The notes under the pieces are model-generated. The model was not told the DNA's origin. It ran no database searches and was given only the letters and a program-made list of their open reading frames with translations. A stretch of 64,000 nt of DNA from Heterobilharzia americana (lineage: Eukaryota > Platyhelminthes > Trematoda > Strigeidida > Schistosomatidae): NCBI GenBank assembly GCA_944470555.2, contig OX104129.1:83784820-83848819 (forward strand), read 5' to 3'. Position 1 is the first letter of the stretch. Every line of letters begins with the position of its first letter. A program made the translations under genes and the position numbers. Positions 1-11,330 of this stretch are shown in pieces.

Positions 1-194
1 ATCCTATCACAGATTAGTGATATGTATCATTTTATGCGTTAATTTCTGTCTGATTAAGAGTACAAGATGGTAAATGGAACCCCCTTTATGGGTAACCTTG
101 CATAATTTAGATCCTAGTTCATTATTATAATGTTTGAACGATTATTAGTTGCAGTTTACCTGTAAAATAAGCTAATTACTAATTATCAGGATTA

Positions 195-335
195 TAAAAT
201 GCCTGATTTGAGTTCGATTCCTGACGGGGTCGTGGGTGCGCACTACTGAGAAGTCCCATACTACTGGGCTGTGACAGATGTCCAGTGCCCCCAACTTTCC
301 TTTGTTCCTACAACTGATGTCAGTCTACGATAAAT
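195..335 (+). mobile_element. Decayed tRNA-derived SINE with hammerhead-like remnant (type B)
   Basis: A B-box-like GTTCGATTCC is followed by a block resembling a hammerhead: ACTACTGAGAAGTCCC and GATGTCCAGTGC. The core reads CTGAGAA instead of CTGANGA and the GAAA is disrupted, so it is probably not catalytic. The same family recurs at 540-740, 4300-4425 and 12490-12650. Confidence 0.55.
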
Positions 336-539
336 AACAACTTGGAATATTTCCAAATCCCAACAACTCCCCAAAATTCAATTGAACTGGTGCTCATTAG
401 TGACTAGCTTCGAGAGGTATTCCCAAAGATCTAATGATAGATGGTGACTGGTTGGGCAAAGTGTGATGGTTATGAGGACAGTTACTGAAAGATTACATTG
501 GGTGGTGGTTGGGCTATATCGTGAGGTGAAGGATGTTGG

Positions 540-740
540 AAATATGGACTATTGTATTCTGACCCAGTGGCTAGCTCAATGGTGACGTGCTGTCGACGGA
601 ACCTGAAGGTGGGGGATTCGATCCTTGGGGGGTGGGGTCGTGAGTGTGCACTGTTGAAGAGTCCCATAACGGGACGAAACAGCTACTGCCTAGTGCTCCG
701 AGGTTTCCTTTTTTCTCCAACTGATGCCAGTCTACGATGA
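540..740 (+). mobile_element. SINE with hammerhead-like block (type B)
   Basis: Has an A-box-like TGGCTAGCTCAATGG and a B-box-like GATTCGATCC, then GTTGAAGAG...GGGACGAAACAG. The first conserved C of CTGANGA is T here and the cleavage triplet GTC is GCC, so activity is unlikely. The tail shares AACTGATG and CAGTCTACGATGAA with the copies at 195 and 4300. Confidence 0.6.
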
Positions 741-1645
741 ACTTCAGCATACTGTGTCGTTAAGGTTTTTCGATGTATATTTCTACACTCACAAATATAC
801 ACATAGACAGATATTCTTCCTATGTAAACCATAATATTGGCAATAAATGATGATTTGATCAATTTCCAATGTGTTGGCAATGATGTTAACACTTTTTTCG
901 ATATGTTTTTTGTTTATGAGTTACAAAGTTTATCATACTAATACCGAAAGATAATGTAATGTTAACAATTATCTGGAAGGTATTAGTTACTTCGATGAAC
1001 ACTAACTCGATAATTATAAAAAGTGACTATTTCTAAAACATGTTGAAGTGAAATGAATATGTCTTATTGTTTATCTGGAAACCCTACTTGATCAAGCAAG
1101 AGTTCATACTTATCTGCGTTCATCAACAGGGATTATCTGTAACCTTACTGATTCGAATCTGCTTCAGTGAGTACTGAAATCAAAGACTCAACTAGACCTC
1201 CCTTACGACTGAATTGTCTACATAAAGTGTACACCAGTGGATAGCTAACCAATCTAGTTGTCTAATCCTTACTGCTTCGTATTGAGCAAAATCTGTAGAT
1301 CAGGCTTTCCAATGCGATTATTTGATTGGTAGACTTAAATCAGGGCTAAACACTGCAGCACTAGGTAGCTACATAATTTACCTCCTAGTGATCGATTCAT
1401 TTTTCCCAAACAATTGGTAGACTGAGAATTTTATTTCAGCTTAACTTATTGAAATCCTGTCAGGAAATACGATGATGTCGAAGAGAATCGATCTCCAAAG
1501 ACTTTAGCTCATTAAAAGTCCACTTCCGCTGCTTAACTTCAAGGTCATTTCTGGTAGCGTTGTAAATATGCATGGTCATAGTTGCCCCTAATTATATGTG
1601 GTTGAATCAAGGTTTATATTGGTGTGATCAATAATTATTCTGATT
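741..1645. other. No recognisable gene
   Basis: AT-rich sequence with no long open frame. I saw no domain, splice-bounded exon or retroelement motif here. Confidence 0.6.
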
Positions 1646-1648
1646 TGT

Positions 1649-1651
<3 letters not shown>

Positions 1652-1714
<63 letters not shown>
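1652..1714. repeat. (TA)n microsatellite
   Basis: About 31 uninterrupted TA units. The open frame through it (repeating Tyr-Ile) is a by-product of the repeat. Confidence 0.98.
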
Positions 1715-1718
<4 letters not shown>

Positions 1719-1721
1719 ATA

Positions 1722-1892
1722 ATGCCTCGACGTGATACGATTCGTGAAAAAACAATAACTTCTCAATATCACGACATTCAGCTGACGCCGGGAGAGGAAG
1801 ACAAACTGGGATTGGAAGTATATTTACTTCATCCGAATGGTGTGGTTATAGCTGAAAGTTCAGTCGTTTATATACTTTCTAAAAGACCTTGA
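1722..1892 (+). CDS. Small coding-looking frame of unknown identity
   Basis: ATG-started 56-codon frame directly after the (TA)n tract, containing MPRRDTIREK, LTPGEEDKLGLEVYLL and NGVVIAESSVVYIL. Residue composition is mixed and not repeat-driven, unlike most open frames nearby. No family recognised, no ribosome or splice signal that settles it; it could be an exon fragment, a decayed retroelement piece or chance. Confidence 0.25.
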   Translation: MPRRDTIREKTITSQYHDIQLTPGEEDKLGLEVYLLHPNGVVIAESSVVYILSKRP

Positions 1893-2745
1893 TTCAAGAG
1901 AACAAAATAGCATATTAAAAGTGTAAAATGAACTAATCAGCGTTTAGTATCTTATACCGCGGTAAAAAGGCGCGAAAATAATCTTTAAATGTTACAGTGA
2001 AAATATATGCATATCATAAATCAGTTTGTTTTTTGAGGATCGGAAATCTCTAAAAGTAGACCAGGGTCACAATCCTTGCTATCGCATCAGAGATGAATCA
2101 AACACATGTTTGGAAGGTGAATATTTAAAACGGAAATACATAGATACTATTGAATATCAGTCGATAGTATCCACAGTTTAAACTGATAACTGTGTCAATC
2201 TCCGGTACAGTCCGAAATGTGATCGCTAAACTATCTACATCCTGAAGAAAAGGTTCGAGTGAAGTGTTATGTCCCTTTTTAAACTATAAGAGTAAATTTA
2301 ATGACAGTGGTTCGAAGAGTCGGCTGACGAAGGTTCTCAAGGTACCCTCAAGGAAGTAGTCATTGTATACAAGCTCCTCGATGTAGATATTTTCATAATA
2401 AAGTCTGATTAGAAATTTTGACTAGATATCACTTAGTACTTACAATATGCTTTTGTAGATTCTGAAGGAGATCTTAAAAAGGACTGTCGTATCTAGATAA
2501 TGATGCCGTAGACTGTATGACACGTCTTCGTTTATGAACTGTGAAAAGCTGATGGTATGTCAACTTGATGGTTTATTGGTATGCAGAAGAAACATTCGAC
2601 TGCCAATGTAGAAAGTTTACAAACTGTGAACCACTGGATAGGTTATGGCATTCCATATTTTTTGCATTCAGGAAATCTGATACATTCGGTTTCACCTCAT
2701 GAAGATCTCATGTTGGATAGGCATATCACTTGATTAATGTAACTT
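1893..2745. other. No recognisable gene
   Basis: No domain, repeat family or convincing exon recognised. Confidence 0.55.
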
Positions 2746-2754
2746 TGTAGAAGA

Positions 2755-2945
2755 ACTAATGTTGAGCAATGGCAAGCACTGGAATCCAGGACGCGCGTTT
2801 CGTCCTATTTGGGACTCGTCAGTTGCATGTACCTGCCTCCTAGTGAGCGATGTTGTCCCCACCTAGACTCGAACTAGGAACCATCAGCTTCAAATGCTAG
2901 GACATTATCCACTAAGCCATTGAGTCGCGATAGCCACTTCTTGTG
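2755..2945 (-). mobile_element. SINE with hammerhead ribozyme (Sm-alpha-like, type A)
   Basis: On the minus strand a tRNA-like head (A-box TGGCTTAGTGGATAA, B-box-like AGTTCGAGTC) is followed by a hammerhead. The core is complete: CTGACGA (2816-2822), helix II GTCC/GGAC, GAAAC, and cleavage triplet GTC at 2790-2792. Helix III is only a few pairs, as in the described schistosome Sm-alpha ribozymes. Helix I is weakened: the expected CCAG before CTGACGA reads GCAA. Confidence 0.8.
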
Positions 2946-3344
2946 CTACTTCAGTAGAAGTCAGAGTGGAATTCCACTCTCTAGTTAGGTATTTCATGAT
3001 GGGAAGTCACTCTTGTTGATAAAAGGCTCCCTCTTATGCTGGGTACGTTGAATAGTTACGAATACGTTTTTCATGGTGGTGAATAAGAGGGTTGAATTTA
3101 AGCAATACCCCACCAAAACTACTCAGTGTAATCTCAGAACACTTCCGACTGTCAAACTTCAACCCATTCAAATTCGTTAGTTAACTGGATCGTTTGATTG
3201 TACTCACCTCTCTGTGGCCAGATGGACGCGGGATACGTCTTACTAAGTCTCTACAATCTAGGATAAGAGAACCGACTCCTCTTCCCAAAAGACCATCCCC
3301 CTCTTACCATATTGAATCAACTTCAGAGGCTGCTCCATGGCTAC

Positions 3345-3895
3345 TTATGCAGCTAAGACTAGGATGAACGATACGTAGCATTCGAATCGCGTACCACACA
3401 ACTTTGCAAAGTAAACCACACTTAAACAACAGTAACAATCAGAGTTGGGGAGTTGGATTCCGTTAACTTTCGATTGCCTACTCCTTAAGCACTGGGCGGA
3501 ATCCTGACAGTCAGCTAGTTGGTCCATAGTTTGGAAACCCACGCTACTAATATGCACATGCCCCTTGTTGACCTCAGTTACCGATATATCAATTCTGACG
3601 GTGTACTGGTTGATGTCCGATAGCGTCACATTGACGTTCACAGTAGTTGCATAACGGGGCTCGACTTGTATATAATGGTGCACAATAGATCCCATTTTTT
3701 CTGACCATCAGGCCAAACACACATACACAATTCAAGTGACCTGTGTATAACATCTTCAAGTTGATGCTCTGGTATGTAATTATGGCAGAGTTGTCCAGCC
3801 ATATTGAGTAAGTCATAGTTACTCCCGGGAACTGGAATATCGAGATATGCATACAATGAATTCCTATAAAAATACAGATTAACTATCTCAGTCAT
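3345..3895 (-). pseudogene. Coding-like segment with a probable frameshift, unassigned
   Basis: One minus frame reads DIPVPGSNYDLLNMAGQLCH, EHQLEDVIHRSLELC and WPDGQK. At a run of A about position 3694 a second frame continues with VHHYIQVEPRYATTVNVNVT, INQYTVRIDISVTEV and NKGHVHISSVGFQTM. The two blend as one protein if a base is gained or lost in the A run. I recognise no family. It could be a decayed gene fragment, exons of an unknown gene, or a mobile-element protein. Confidence 0.35.
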
Positions 3896-3899
3896 CTCT

Positions 3900-4295
3900 A
3901 ATCTTAAATGAAGTGATCAAACACGCTAATAACAACAGTTGGAGATACTTTAAAAAAACTAGGAGCACTGAACAATCTCCGGTACTCAGAATATACACCA
4001 GTCAAGATGTTACAACTTAGCCACTGGGTTGAAATCTGGTTGCGTACAGTTTTTTAACTTGACTAGTTTGTGATACAGAATGACTAACATTCACTACAAT
4101 CGATGAGTATTTATCCTTACATGCAACTTTTTAGCTCCGATGGTTACAAGTTCTCATCAGAACTTCAATAGATCTCTACAAACCTCCAAAGTGAATAGTT
4201 TTCCAGGGCTCATTATTGATATGCTTCAAGATGATATTTTCTAAAATCAACAGAAAATGTTGACTAGTGGATCTCAACTAAGTGAATAAATTGTA
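3900..4295. other. No recognisable gene
   Basis: No repeat family or reading frame worth annotating was seen. Confidence 0.55.
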
Positions 4296-4299
4296 ATAT

Positions 4300-4425
4300 G
4301 TTGGACGTGGAACCTGAGGGTTCGATCTTTGGCAGGCGCCTACCATACTAAGACGAAAAAGCTATCAAGTACTACTCAGTTTTCAGTGATTCTCCAGTTA
4401 ATGTCAGTCTATGATGAAAACCAAC
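4300..4425 (+). mobile_element. Fragment of type B hammerhead SINE
   Basis: Shares GGAACCTGAGGGTTCGATC and the tail AGTCTATGATGAA with 540-740. Most of the ribozyme block is missing (only ACGAAAAAGC remains). Confidence 0.45.
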
Positions 4426-4759
4426 TTGAAATAAATAAATTCTTAAAAAACCTCCAAATTGAATTAGTTCCACAAATGATATGAATTCTTGATGAAAACT
4501 AGTGTGAAATTAGCGAAATCAAAATGTACCCAACAACCCCATGAACATTCATTCATTAGACAATGAGCTATACCTATTTTATGTTGGCTTATGATGCTAC
4601 TTGGCTGCTTAAAATTTGACAGGTATAGCGGGGCTTAAAACCCATCAAATGCCCAAACCATTAAACCACGATTTCCTCGTAAAAATAACTCAATCTCATC
4701 TAACTACCAAGCAAAATATGATTAATAAAAAATCTTCACAGTTTACATTACATATTCTA

Positions 4760-5775
4760 TTTTATTTTTATTATTATTAGTCCCTTGGGTTCCTAGTGGA
4801 ACATAGGGCTTCAGTAGCACGCCTCCAGTGACCTCTGTTCTCTGAGATCTTTTGAACCTGGTCCCACGACAGCCCACAACCTCTCATTTCCTCCTCGCAC
4901 GACCTCCTCCATGTCACCCTCGGACGTCCAACTCGTCGCTTCCCATCGGGGTTCCACTCGAGGGCCTGACGCGTGATGTCCTCAGTCGGCCTTCTCAGTG
5001 CATGACCAATCTATCTCCACTTCTTCCTGCATATTTGTTGCGTGATAGGTTCTTGGTTGGTTCGTTCCCAGAGTTCCTTGTTGCTTATTCTAACTACTCT
5101 GGCCATCTGATCTTCAGCAGCGAGCGTAAGCAGTTGTTGATGAATGTCTGTAGTTTATTGGAAATGCCTTTTGTGACGCGCCAAGTCTCTGAGCCATACA
5201 AGAGCACTGACTTGACGTTGGTGTTGAAAATCCGTATCTTGTTCCGCATGCTGAGTGCAGAAGATCTCCACATTGGTTTCAGGCTAATGAACGCCTGTCT
5301 TGCTTTTCCGATTCTGACTTTGACGTCCTCGTCCGTCCCGCCTGTAGTTGAAACAGTGCTTCCTAGATAAGTGAAGGAGGTTACTTCCTTCAAGTTTCTC
5401 CCGTTGATGGTAATTGGAGTTTGTTGTTGTTGTTGATGGTGGTGGTGGTGCAATATCTTCATCACTTCTGTCTTCTCTATATTCACCTGAAGTCCCGTCT
5501 TCGCTGCCTCTTCTATCAACTTGTTAGTTTTTGCCTGCAGATCTTCAAGTTTGTGTGACATTAGGCATAAGTCATCGGCGAAATCCAAGTCTTCTAGGTT
5601 CTTTTCCGCCGTCCAGTGTATCCCCCTCTTCTCGCTGCCTACTGTTTGCTGCATGATCCAGTCCACCACAATCAGTAATATCATGGATGATAGTAGATAG
5701 CCTTGTCTTACTCCTTCCTGTCTTCACTTCAAAGGCATCACTGAGCTTCCCATTGTGGATTACTTGTCACATATT
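4760..5775 (-). mobile_element. RTE/SR2-like non-LTR retrotransposon, 5'-truncated
   Basis: The minus frame at 5094-5684 is the C-terminal part of an RTE reverse transcriptase: LDFADDLCLMSHKLEDLQAK, GLQVNIEKTEVMK, TINGRNLKEVTSFTYLGS, SVLLYGSETW. The 3' end reads as the family tail (GAACCCAAGGGAC-like) followed by (AAT)n, typical of RTE. The 5' part with the endonuclease is absent. Among the best-preserved RT frames in the window. Confidence 0.9.
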
Positions 5776-5927
5776 CTAGTGGGTGACATATAATAACAGA
5801 GGTGACTGTTTACTTGTCAGTGAAAAGAAAAATGAATCAAATTTTCGAATTATTCATCATATTATATGGAACAGTAGACGCCGATTGACAGATATCTATC
5901 TACAATCAAAACATTCCATGTGCCACA

Positions 5928-5945
5928 CACACACACACACACACA
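5928..5945. repeat. (CA)n microsatellite
   Basis: A short run of CA units. Confidence 0.9.
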
Positions 5946-6124
5946 TACACTACTGTTCAACTGTCAAACCATATGACAAACCCTCAATGTATCCATCTTC
6001 TATAAAAAGTATAGACAACTTCACAGTATTTCAGTCGTTAAACCTGAATTGACTATTCATTGGCAAGGAAAGAATAGCCTAAAGATTGGTTGGATTATTT
6101 TAGCCTACTTCAAAATAGTTCCAC

Positions 6125-7625
6125 ACCACTATTGCAGAAGGACTAGAAGGAAGAATCGATCGACTGGAAGAAGAAATACCTTGTCAAACTCCTGAAGAAG
6201 AGCGACATAAGTCTTTGCAAGAACTGGCAAGGAATCGTGCTTCACCCTGTCCACCCTAAGCAAAATATTATGCTGCATAGTCCTAGAGAGACTAAAAGAT
6301 GCACTCGATTCAAAACTACGACCGGAACAGCCTGGATTCAGGAAGTACAAATCATGTGCGGAGCAAATTGCAACGCTACTCTACACATCATCATAGAACA
6401 GAGCATAGAATGGCAGTCAGCTCTACACATCAACTTCAACTACTTTGAAAAGGCCTTTGACAGCGTCAATAGCGCCGACAAGTAATCTGGCAACTGCTTC
6501 AACACTACGGAGTACCGCAAACCTTTATCAACCTCGTTCAACAGTTACATGACGACGCCAAATGCCAAGTAATTCACAATGGAAAGAAAGTTCAGTGATG
6601 TCTTTGAAGTGAAGACAGAGGTAAGACAAGGCTGTCTACTATCACCCATGATATTCCTGCTTAAGGTCGACTGGATCATGCTGCAAAAACGGTGAGGAGC
6701 TAGAAGAGGAAGATACGCTGGACCGGGAATAAGATCCTAGAAGATTTGAATTTCACTGATGATGACTTATGTCTAGTGTCGCGCAAACTCGAAGATGTAT
6801 AGGCAAAATCCAACAAGTTTAAAGAACAGGTGAAGCAGTGAAAACGGGACTTCAAGTGAATGTAGAGAAGACAGAGGTGATGAAGATACCCAACCAACAC
6901 CATAAACAACTACAACAAGCTCCAATCACCATCAGTGGGAGAAACTTAAAGGAAGTAACCTCTTTCACCTATCTAGGCAGCACTGTTTCAACTATAGGCA
7001 GCCCAGACGAGGACGCCAAAGCCAGCCAGGGTCGGAAGCACAGCAAGACAGGCTTTCAATAATTCGAAATCGGTGTGGAGATCTACTGTACCCCACTCAG
7101 CACAAAGCGTGAACAACATACGGATTTTCAACACCAATGTCAGTCAAGTCAGTGCTTCTATATGATGGTTGACACACTTGGTGTGTCACGAAAGGCATTT
7201 TCAACAAACTACAGACATACATCATCAACAGCTGCGCCCACGCTCGCTTGATACAGAGGATCAGATGACCAGAATAATAAGAATAAGCAAGAAGAAACTC
7301 TGGCTGACTGGCAACGAATCAACGAAACAAGAACCTAGCGCTCAACAAGTATGCAGAAGGAAGTGGAGACGGATTGGGCATGCACTGGGAAGACCATTGG
7401 GGGACATCACGCGTCAGGCCAGACAGTCGAGTGGAACCCAGATGGGAATCAACAAGTTTGGTGTCCGAGGCGAGGGTGACATGGAGGAGATGGTATGAGG
7501 AAGAAATGAGCGGTTGTGGGCAGTCGTAGCGCCAGAGTGGAAATATTGCAGAGAAGAGAGTGAAACGGAGACGTGCTACTGAATCCGTATGTTCCATTAG
7601 GAACCCAAGGGACAAATAATGTTAC
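6125..7625 (+). mobile_element. RTE/SR2-like element, heavily decayed
   Basis: Successive broken frames match the RTE RT: FEKAFDSVN (about 6450), then KTGLQVNVEKTEVMK and SGRNLKEVTSFTYLGS (6838-7000), then the 3' tail ending GAACCCAAGGGACAAATAAT near 7618. Multiple stops and frameshifts. Confidence 0.85.
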
Positions 7626-8660
7626 TAATAGTATTCACCACATCACTTGGAGAAAGATATAAAACCTGAAGTCCCTGAACAGCTACTTCGGTTGAGTAAA
7701 TGAATACTCAGAATGCCGTAAACCCCACGAAACCAAGGATAGAAATCAAAGCCTTTAGGCTTCATGGAGAACCCAATAACAACTCAGCTACTAGGTCGGA
7801 CCTTAATAGTTCACAGGGAACCCTATTCACTTCAGACTGCTTAATCTCACATGTTATCGCTTGTCATTAAGAATTTGCGATATCCATCTCAAAGTATGTC
7901 AATAGTCAGCAGAGTGATTAATGCGTTCGCCATGAAACGTCAACATCCTGAGTTCCATTCCAGTCGAATCTTGAGTGCAAACTGATGACCAGTCGCATAC
8001 TTCATTCTTTCAACATCTTCAATACATCTCCCACTTATTTCAATCCATAATAAATATCACTTCAAAAATCCACATCTCATTTCATAGACTTTACACACCC
8101 ACAAAAAGTCGAAATATGAAGTCAGAACGACTGACATACTCATGTATAAACGCAATATACATGATCACCGTGATGTCAGAAACAGACACAATGAAATGGA
8201 GACTATCACCAGTTCAGATGATAAAGATAACATTCTCTTGACTAACTTGTCAGATGGGTAATTCTGGAGTTCAATTTAATTCAGTTACACAGTTTTCTGC
8301 AAGACATTTTAAACAAGAAGAGACAAGCAATGTGGAAATTTTGTGAGAAAGCAAGGCTGGTAAAAAAATTACTTGAGACCAGGCTAAAAATTCGCATCAA
8401 TCTACGAAGTCTTTGACAGGCTGTCGTTTGATCCATGTAGACGAATGTCGATATGAAAGTTCAGGTTGTGATCAATGTGACAGCCGAAATCGCGGTCTTT
8501 AACTCCGCATGATGTGCCTCAGAATTTACAACAGTGACATAGATGCATACACTTATTGTTCGTATCACAGTTACATGGAATGTCGACATCATTTTATCCT
8601 TTCTTTCCAACTAACAGTGAGAAGCTTCTAATGAATATAATCACAGGAATAGTAATAATG
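7626..8660. other. No recognisable gene
   Basis: The plus frame at 7975-8241 has no recognisable motif; I treat it as chance. No other repeat recognised. Confidence 0.5.
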
Positions 8661-8664
8661 GTAA

Positions 8665-8850
8665 TGATGGGCAGTGGCTAGCAGTGGAATTCAGGATGCG
8701 CATTTCATCCTACTTGGGACTCGTCAGCTGGTTGTACCTGCTTCCCAGTGAGTGATGTTGTTCCCACCGGGACTCGGACTCGGGAGCGGTCGCTTCAAAC
8801 GCCAGCGCGTTGTCTACTACACCACCGAGCCACGGTAGCCACTTCTTGTA
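8665..8850 (-). mobile_element. SINE with hammerhead (type A)
   Basis: tRNA-like head (TGGCTCGGTGGTGTAGTAGA; GAGTCCGAGTCC) and hammerhead with CTGACGA at 8721-8727, GAAA, and cleavage triplet ATC at 8695-8697. Helix I is intact (CCAG with CTGA/ATTCC, one change). The pair closing helix II next to GAAA is G-U rather than G-C, so cleavage may be slower. Confidence 0.75.
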
Positions 8851-8984
8851 ATAGAATAATAATAATAATAGTCAAAAATCTACCACACAAATGTGTTACG
8901 CAAAACATAACAAAACGTGAAAAGATAAACAATAAAGGGATAATGTATTTTTGAGATGAATGGGGATTTTTAATTTAGAAGTAG

Positions 8985-9320
8985 TATTCATCATGGACCG
9001 ACACTGTACATCGACCGTAGCCAGAGAATGCTTTCTACACGCATACGAGACCATGTTCCTACTTGGTTTTATAAAGGTGAAAGGAAGTTTGTTAGAAGTC
9101 CGATTCTAGAACATTTGATTGACTTCCATCGCTCAACAAACCCAGACGATGACTTTGAAATTATTTATCAAATTCGTCCAAACCTCCCACGTTCTCTTCG
9201 TTTTCAACTCCTTAAAACAGCGGAGGCTTCAGCTATTCATGAACTAAGACCTGATCTGTGTGTACAAAAGAAGTATGTGCAGTCACTGTCTTTATCATGG
9301 TCATAACATTTTCCAACCAC
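8985..9320 (+). mobile_element. Penelope-like element, 3' end with GIY-YIG endonuclease C-terminus
   Basis: Open frame at 9028-9306 gives RIRDHVPTWF, RSPILEHLIDFHRS, RFQLLKTAEASAIHELRPDL and KKYVQSLSLSW. The upstream frame retains CGTLYIDRSQ, a GIY-YIG-type motif. The ending resembles that of the Penelope-like fragment at 27885-29160. A (TA)n tract follows immediately. Confidence 0.75.
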
Positions 9321-9328
9321 CAACCCCC

Positions 9329-9333
<5 letters not shown>

Positions 9334-9394
<61 letters not shown>
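9334..9394. repeat. (TA)n microsatellite
   Basis: About 30 TA units just 3' of the Penelope fragment. Confidence 0.98.
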
Positions 9395-9395
<1 letters not shown>

Positions 9396-9494
9396 TCTCT
9401 ATGTACCATTCCATATATATTACATAATTCATTCGTTATCATTCGCACTTCAATTGTTATTAAAATCACAAATGCCTATTAGTATAAGGGTTTT

Positions 9495-9785
9495 TATATG
9501 ATACCGTCGTTGATTGGACCGAATTGATCAGTCTGTATTGGTATGTGAGCTCCTGTTCGGATGCCTCGACATTGCCAGCAATCTAATTATGTTAATGATG
9601 GATCGTGGCTAGCAGTGGAATCCAGGATGCACATTTTGTCCTACTTGGGACTCGTCAGCTGGATGTACCTGCCTCCCAGTAAGTGATGTTGTTCCCACCG
9701 GGACTCGGACTCGGGAGCGATCGCTTCAAACGCCAGCACGTTATCCACTACATCACGGAGCCACGATAGCCATTTCTTGTGCGAA
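9495..9785 (-). mobile_element. Long SINE copy with inactivated hammerhead (type A)
   Basis: Contains the tRNA-like head, the hammerhead block and a longer 3' tail (shared with 11205-11330 and 33190-33310). CTGACGA is intact, but GACGAAAC has become GACAAAAT, losing the essential G of GAAA. Confidence 0.75.
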
Positions 9786-9895
9786 CAACATCACTCACTG
9801 GGAAGCAGGTACATCCAGCTAACGAGTCCCAAATAGGATGAAATGCGCATCCTGGATTCCACTGCTATCCACGATTCATCATTAGCAAATGCCTA
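9786..9895 (+). mobile_element. Partial SINE in opposite orientation (type A)
   Basis: Begins with CAACATCACTCACTGGGA and runs through the hammerhead in plus orientation. The core reads CTAACGA, with the catalytic G changed to A. Joined head-to-head with the copy at 9495-9785. Confidence 0.75.
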
Positions 9896-10339
9896 TGTCA
9901 TCATCCGCTCTATTATCATTGTCATCAACAGCATATAGTGGTTAGTTTTTCTCACGGGATATAATTTTTTCAAATATCATATATATACGATTGTACAGCT
10001 TGAAAATAAATTCGTTGAAAAGAGTCTCTTAGCTGAATATCTTGTTCTTGCTGTTACAATGGGAATTATTAAATTATGTAATTGCCCAACCACTTAGAAT
10101 AGACTTCAATGGTCAAGTGATTTGACCTTCTGTCAAATCATTTATTATATAATAAGGTCATTGACCAGTCTAATCTATAGATGAGCTAACTGTACTGGCT
10201 AATGGATTGATTATGCTATAAAGTACAGTGTATCATACAGTAGTTTAGTCTAAATTGGCTGACATATATTTGTATAATAGAAGCCGCGATTCTGTTTACA
10301 CTCTAAGGAATATAATAATCCCAAACTTCATCCAATTTC

Positions 10340-10745
10340 CCTTTAAACTGTATTAATTGGTCACGGGAGTACAGACCTAATTCTATCGATCATATTTGCA
10401 ATGTGGCAACCAAGCTACGAAGCTCAGCATCACACTGCACATCAGTAGATGTTAGTTGGTTGGAGGTAGTCGGCAGGAAGCCCTGGACCTAGGTTTCATG
10501 CTTTTTGACACTCATCAGCAAAGCGTATGTGTGACCTCGACGGAACTGATATCCCACCTGAGATTTCAACTCGCGTCACCCAGTATTGTAGTCAACGATT
10601 TTACCACTGAGCTATTCGGGCCGCGATTGACCTCCTGTAGGACTGGCTTACATGTATTGATTGGTCATGCGAGCGCAACCAATTTCATGTCGTCTAGTCC
10701 TGGGTGCAGACCGAATTCTATAGATCATATTTGAAATGTGGCAAC
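10340..10745 (-). mobile_element. Hammerhead SINE, third class (type C), in a tandem partial dimer
   Basis: The minus strand carries an A-box-like ATAGCTCAGTGGTAAAATCG and then a hammerhead: CTGATGA (10512-10518), short helix II, GAAAC (10493-10497) and GTC (10486-10488). Helix I pairs CTTTG with CAGGG using wobbles. A flanking block (10352-10412) is repeated imperfectly at 10655-10745, as expected of a partial tandem unit. Confidence 0.65.
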
Positions 10746-10859
10746 CCTTTAAACTTTGTGATTTATGATCAGATGGAAGCCAGTTTCATCATTGTCATTT
10801 CAGGGTTAATTACTGTTAGAAAAAAAATCCCTACAGTTTATTTCAAGCATGTGAATTTA

Positions 10860-11030
10860 CCCGATGGATGGTGACTAGCAGTGAAATCCAGGATGCGTTT
10901 CTCGATGTATTTACCACTCGTCACTAGGATGTACCTGAACCTTAATGTGCGACGTTGCCCCCTCAGGGACTCGAACTCGGGACCGATCGCGCCGGACGCC
11001 ATAGCACCATCCACTACATTACCGGGCCAC
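10860..11030 (-). mobile_element. Decayed SINE (type A)
   Basis: tRNA-like head with ATCGGTCCCGAGTTCGAGTC on the minus strand. The ribozyme block is degraded (CTAGTGACGAGT...GAGAAACGC) and lacks a clean core. Confidence 0.65.
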
Positions 11031-11054
11031 AACAGTAGTTTGATGCACGACAGC

Positions 11055-11330
11055 TATAGTGGCTCGGTGGTCTAGTAGGTAATGGTGTGGCGTTTGAAGC
11101 TGTCGGTCGCGAGTTGGAATCCTGGTGGGAACAACATCGCCCACTCAGAGGCAGGCACATCCAGCTGACGAGTCCCAAAGTAAGCATCCTGCATCCCACT
11201 ACTAAAACTATCTATCACTACTATAATTAGAATACACGTAATATTGAGGTATCCGCACAGGAGCGTATATGCTAATAGGGACCGATGAATTCAGTTGTAG
11301 AATCAACGACAATACAAGCAATAATACTGA
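11055..11330 (+). mobile_element. SINE with deleted hammerhead (type A)
   Basis: Plus-strand tRNA-like head (CTCGGTGGTCTAGTAGG), then CATCCAGCTGACGAGTCCCA and a deletion removing GAAA, then the long tail. Lies head-to-head with 10860-11030. Confidence 0.7.

Noticed and set aside
4852..5370. 172-codon plus-strand frame
   Set aside because: Antisense of the RTE reverse transcriptase on minus, whose YLGS and ETW motifs are clear.
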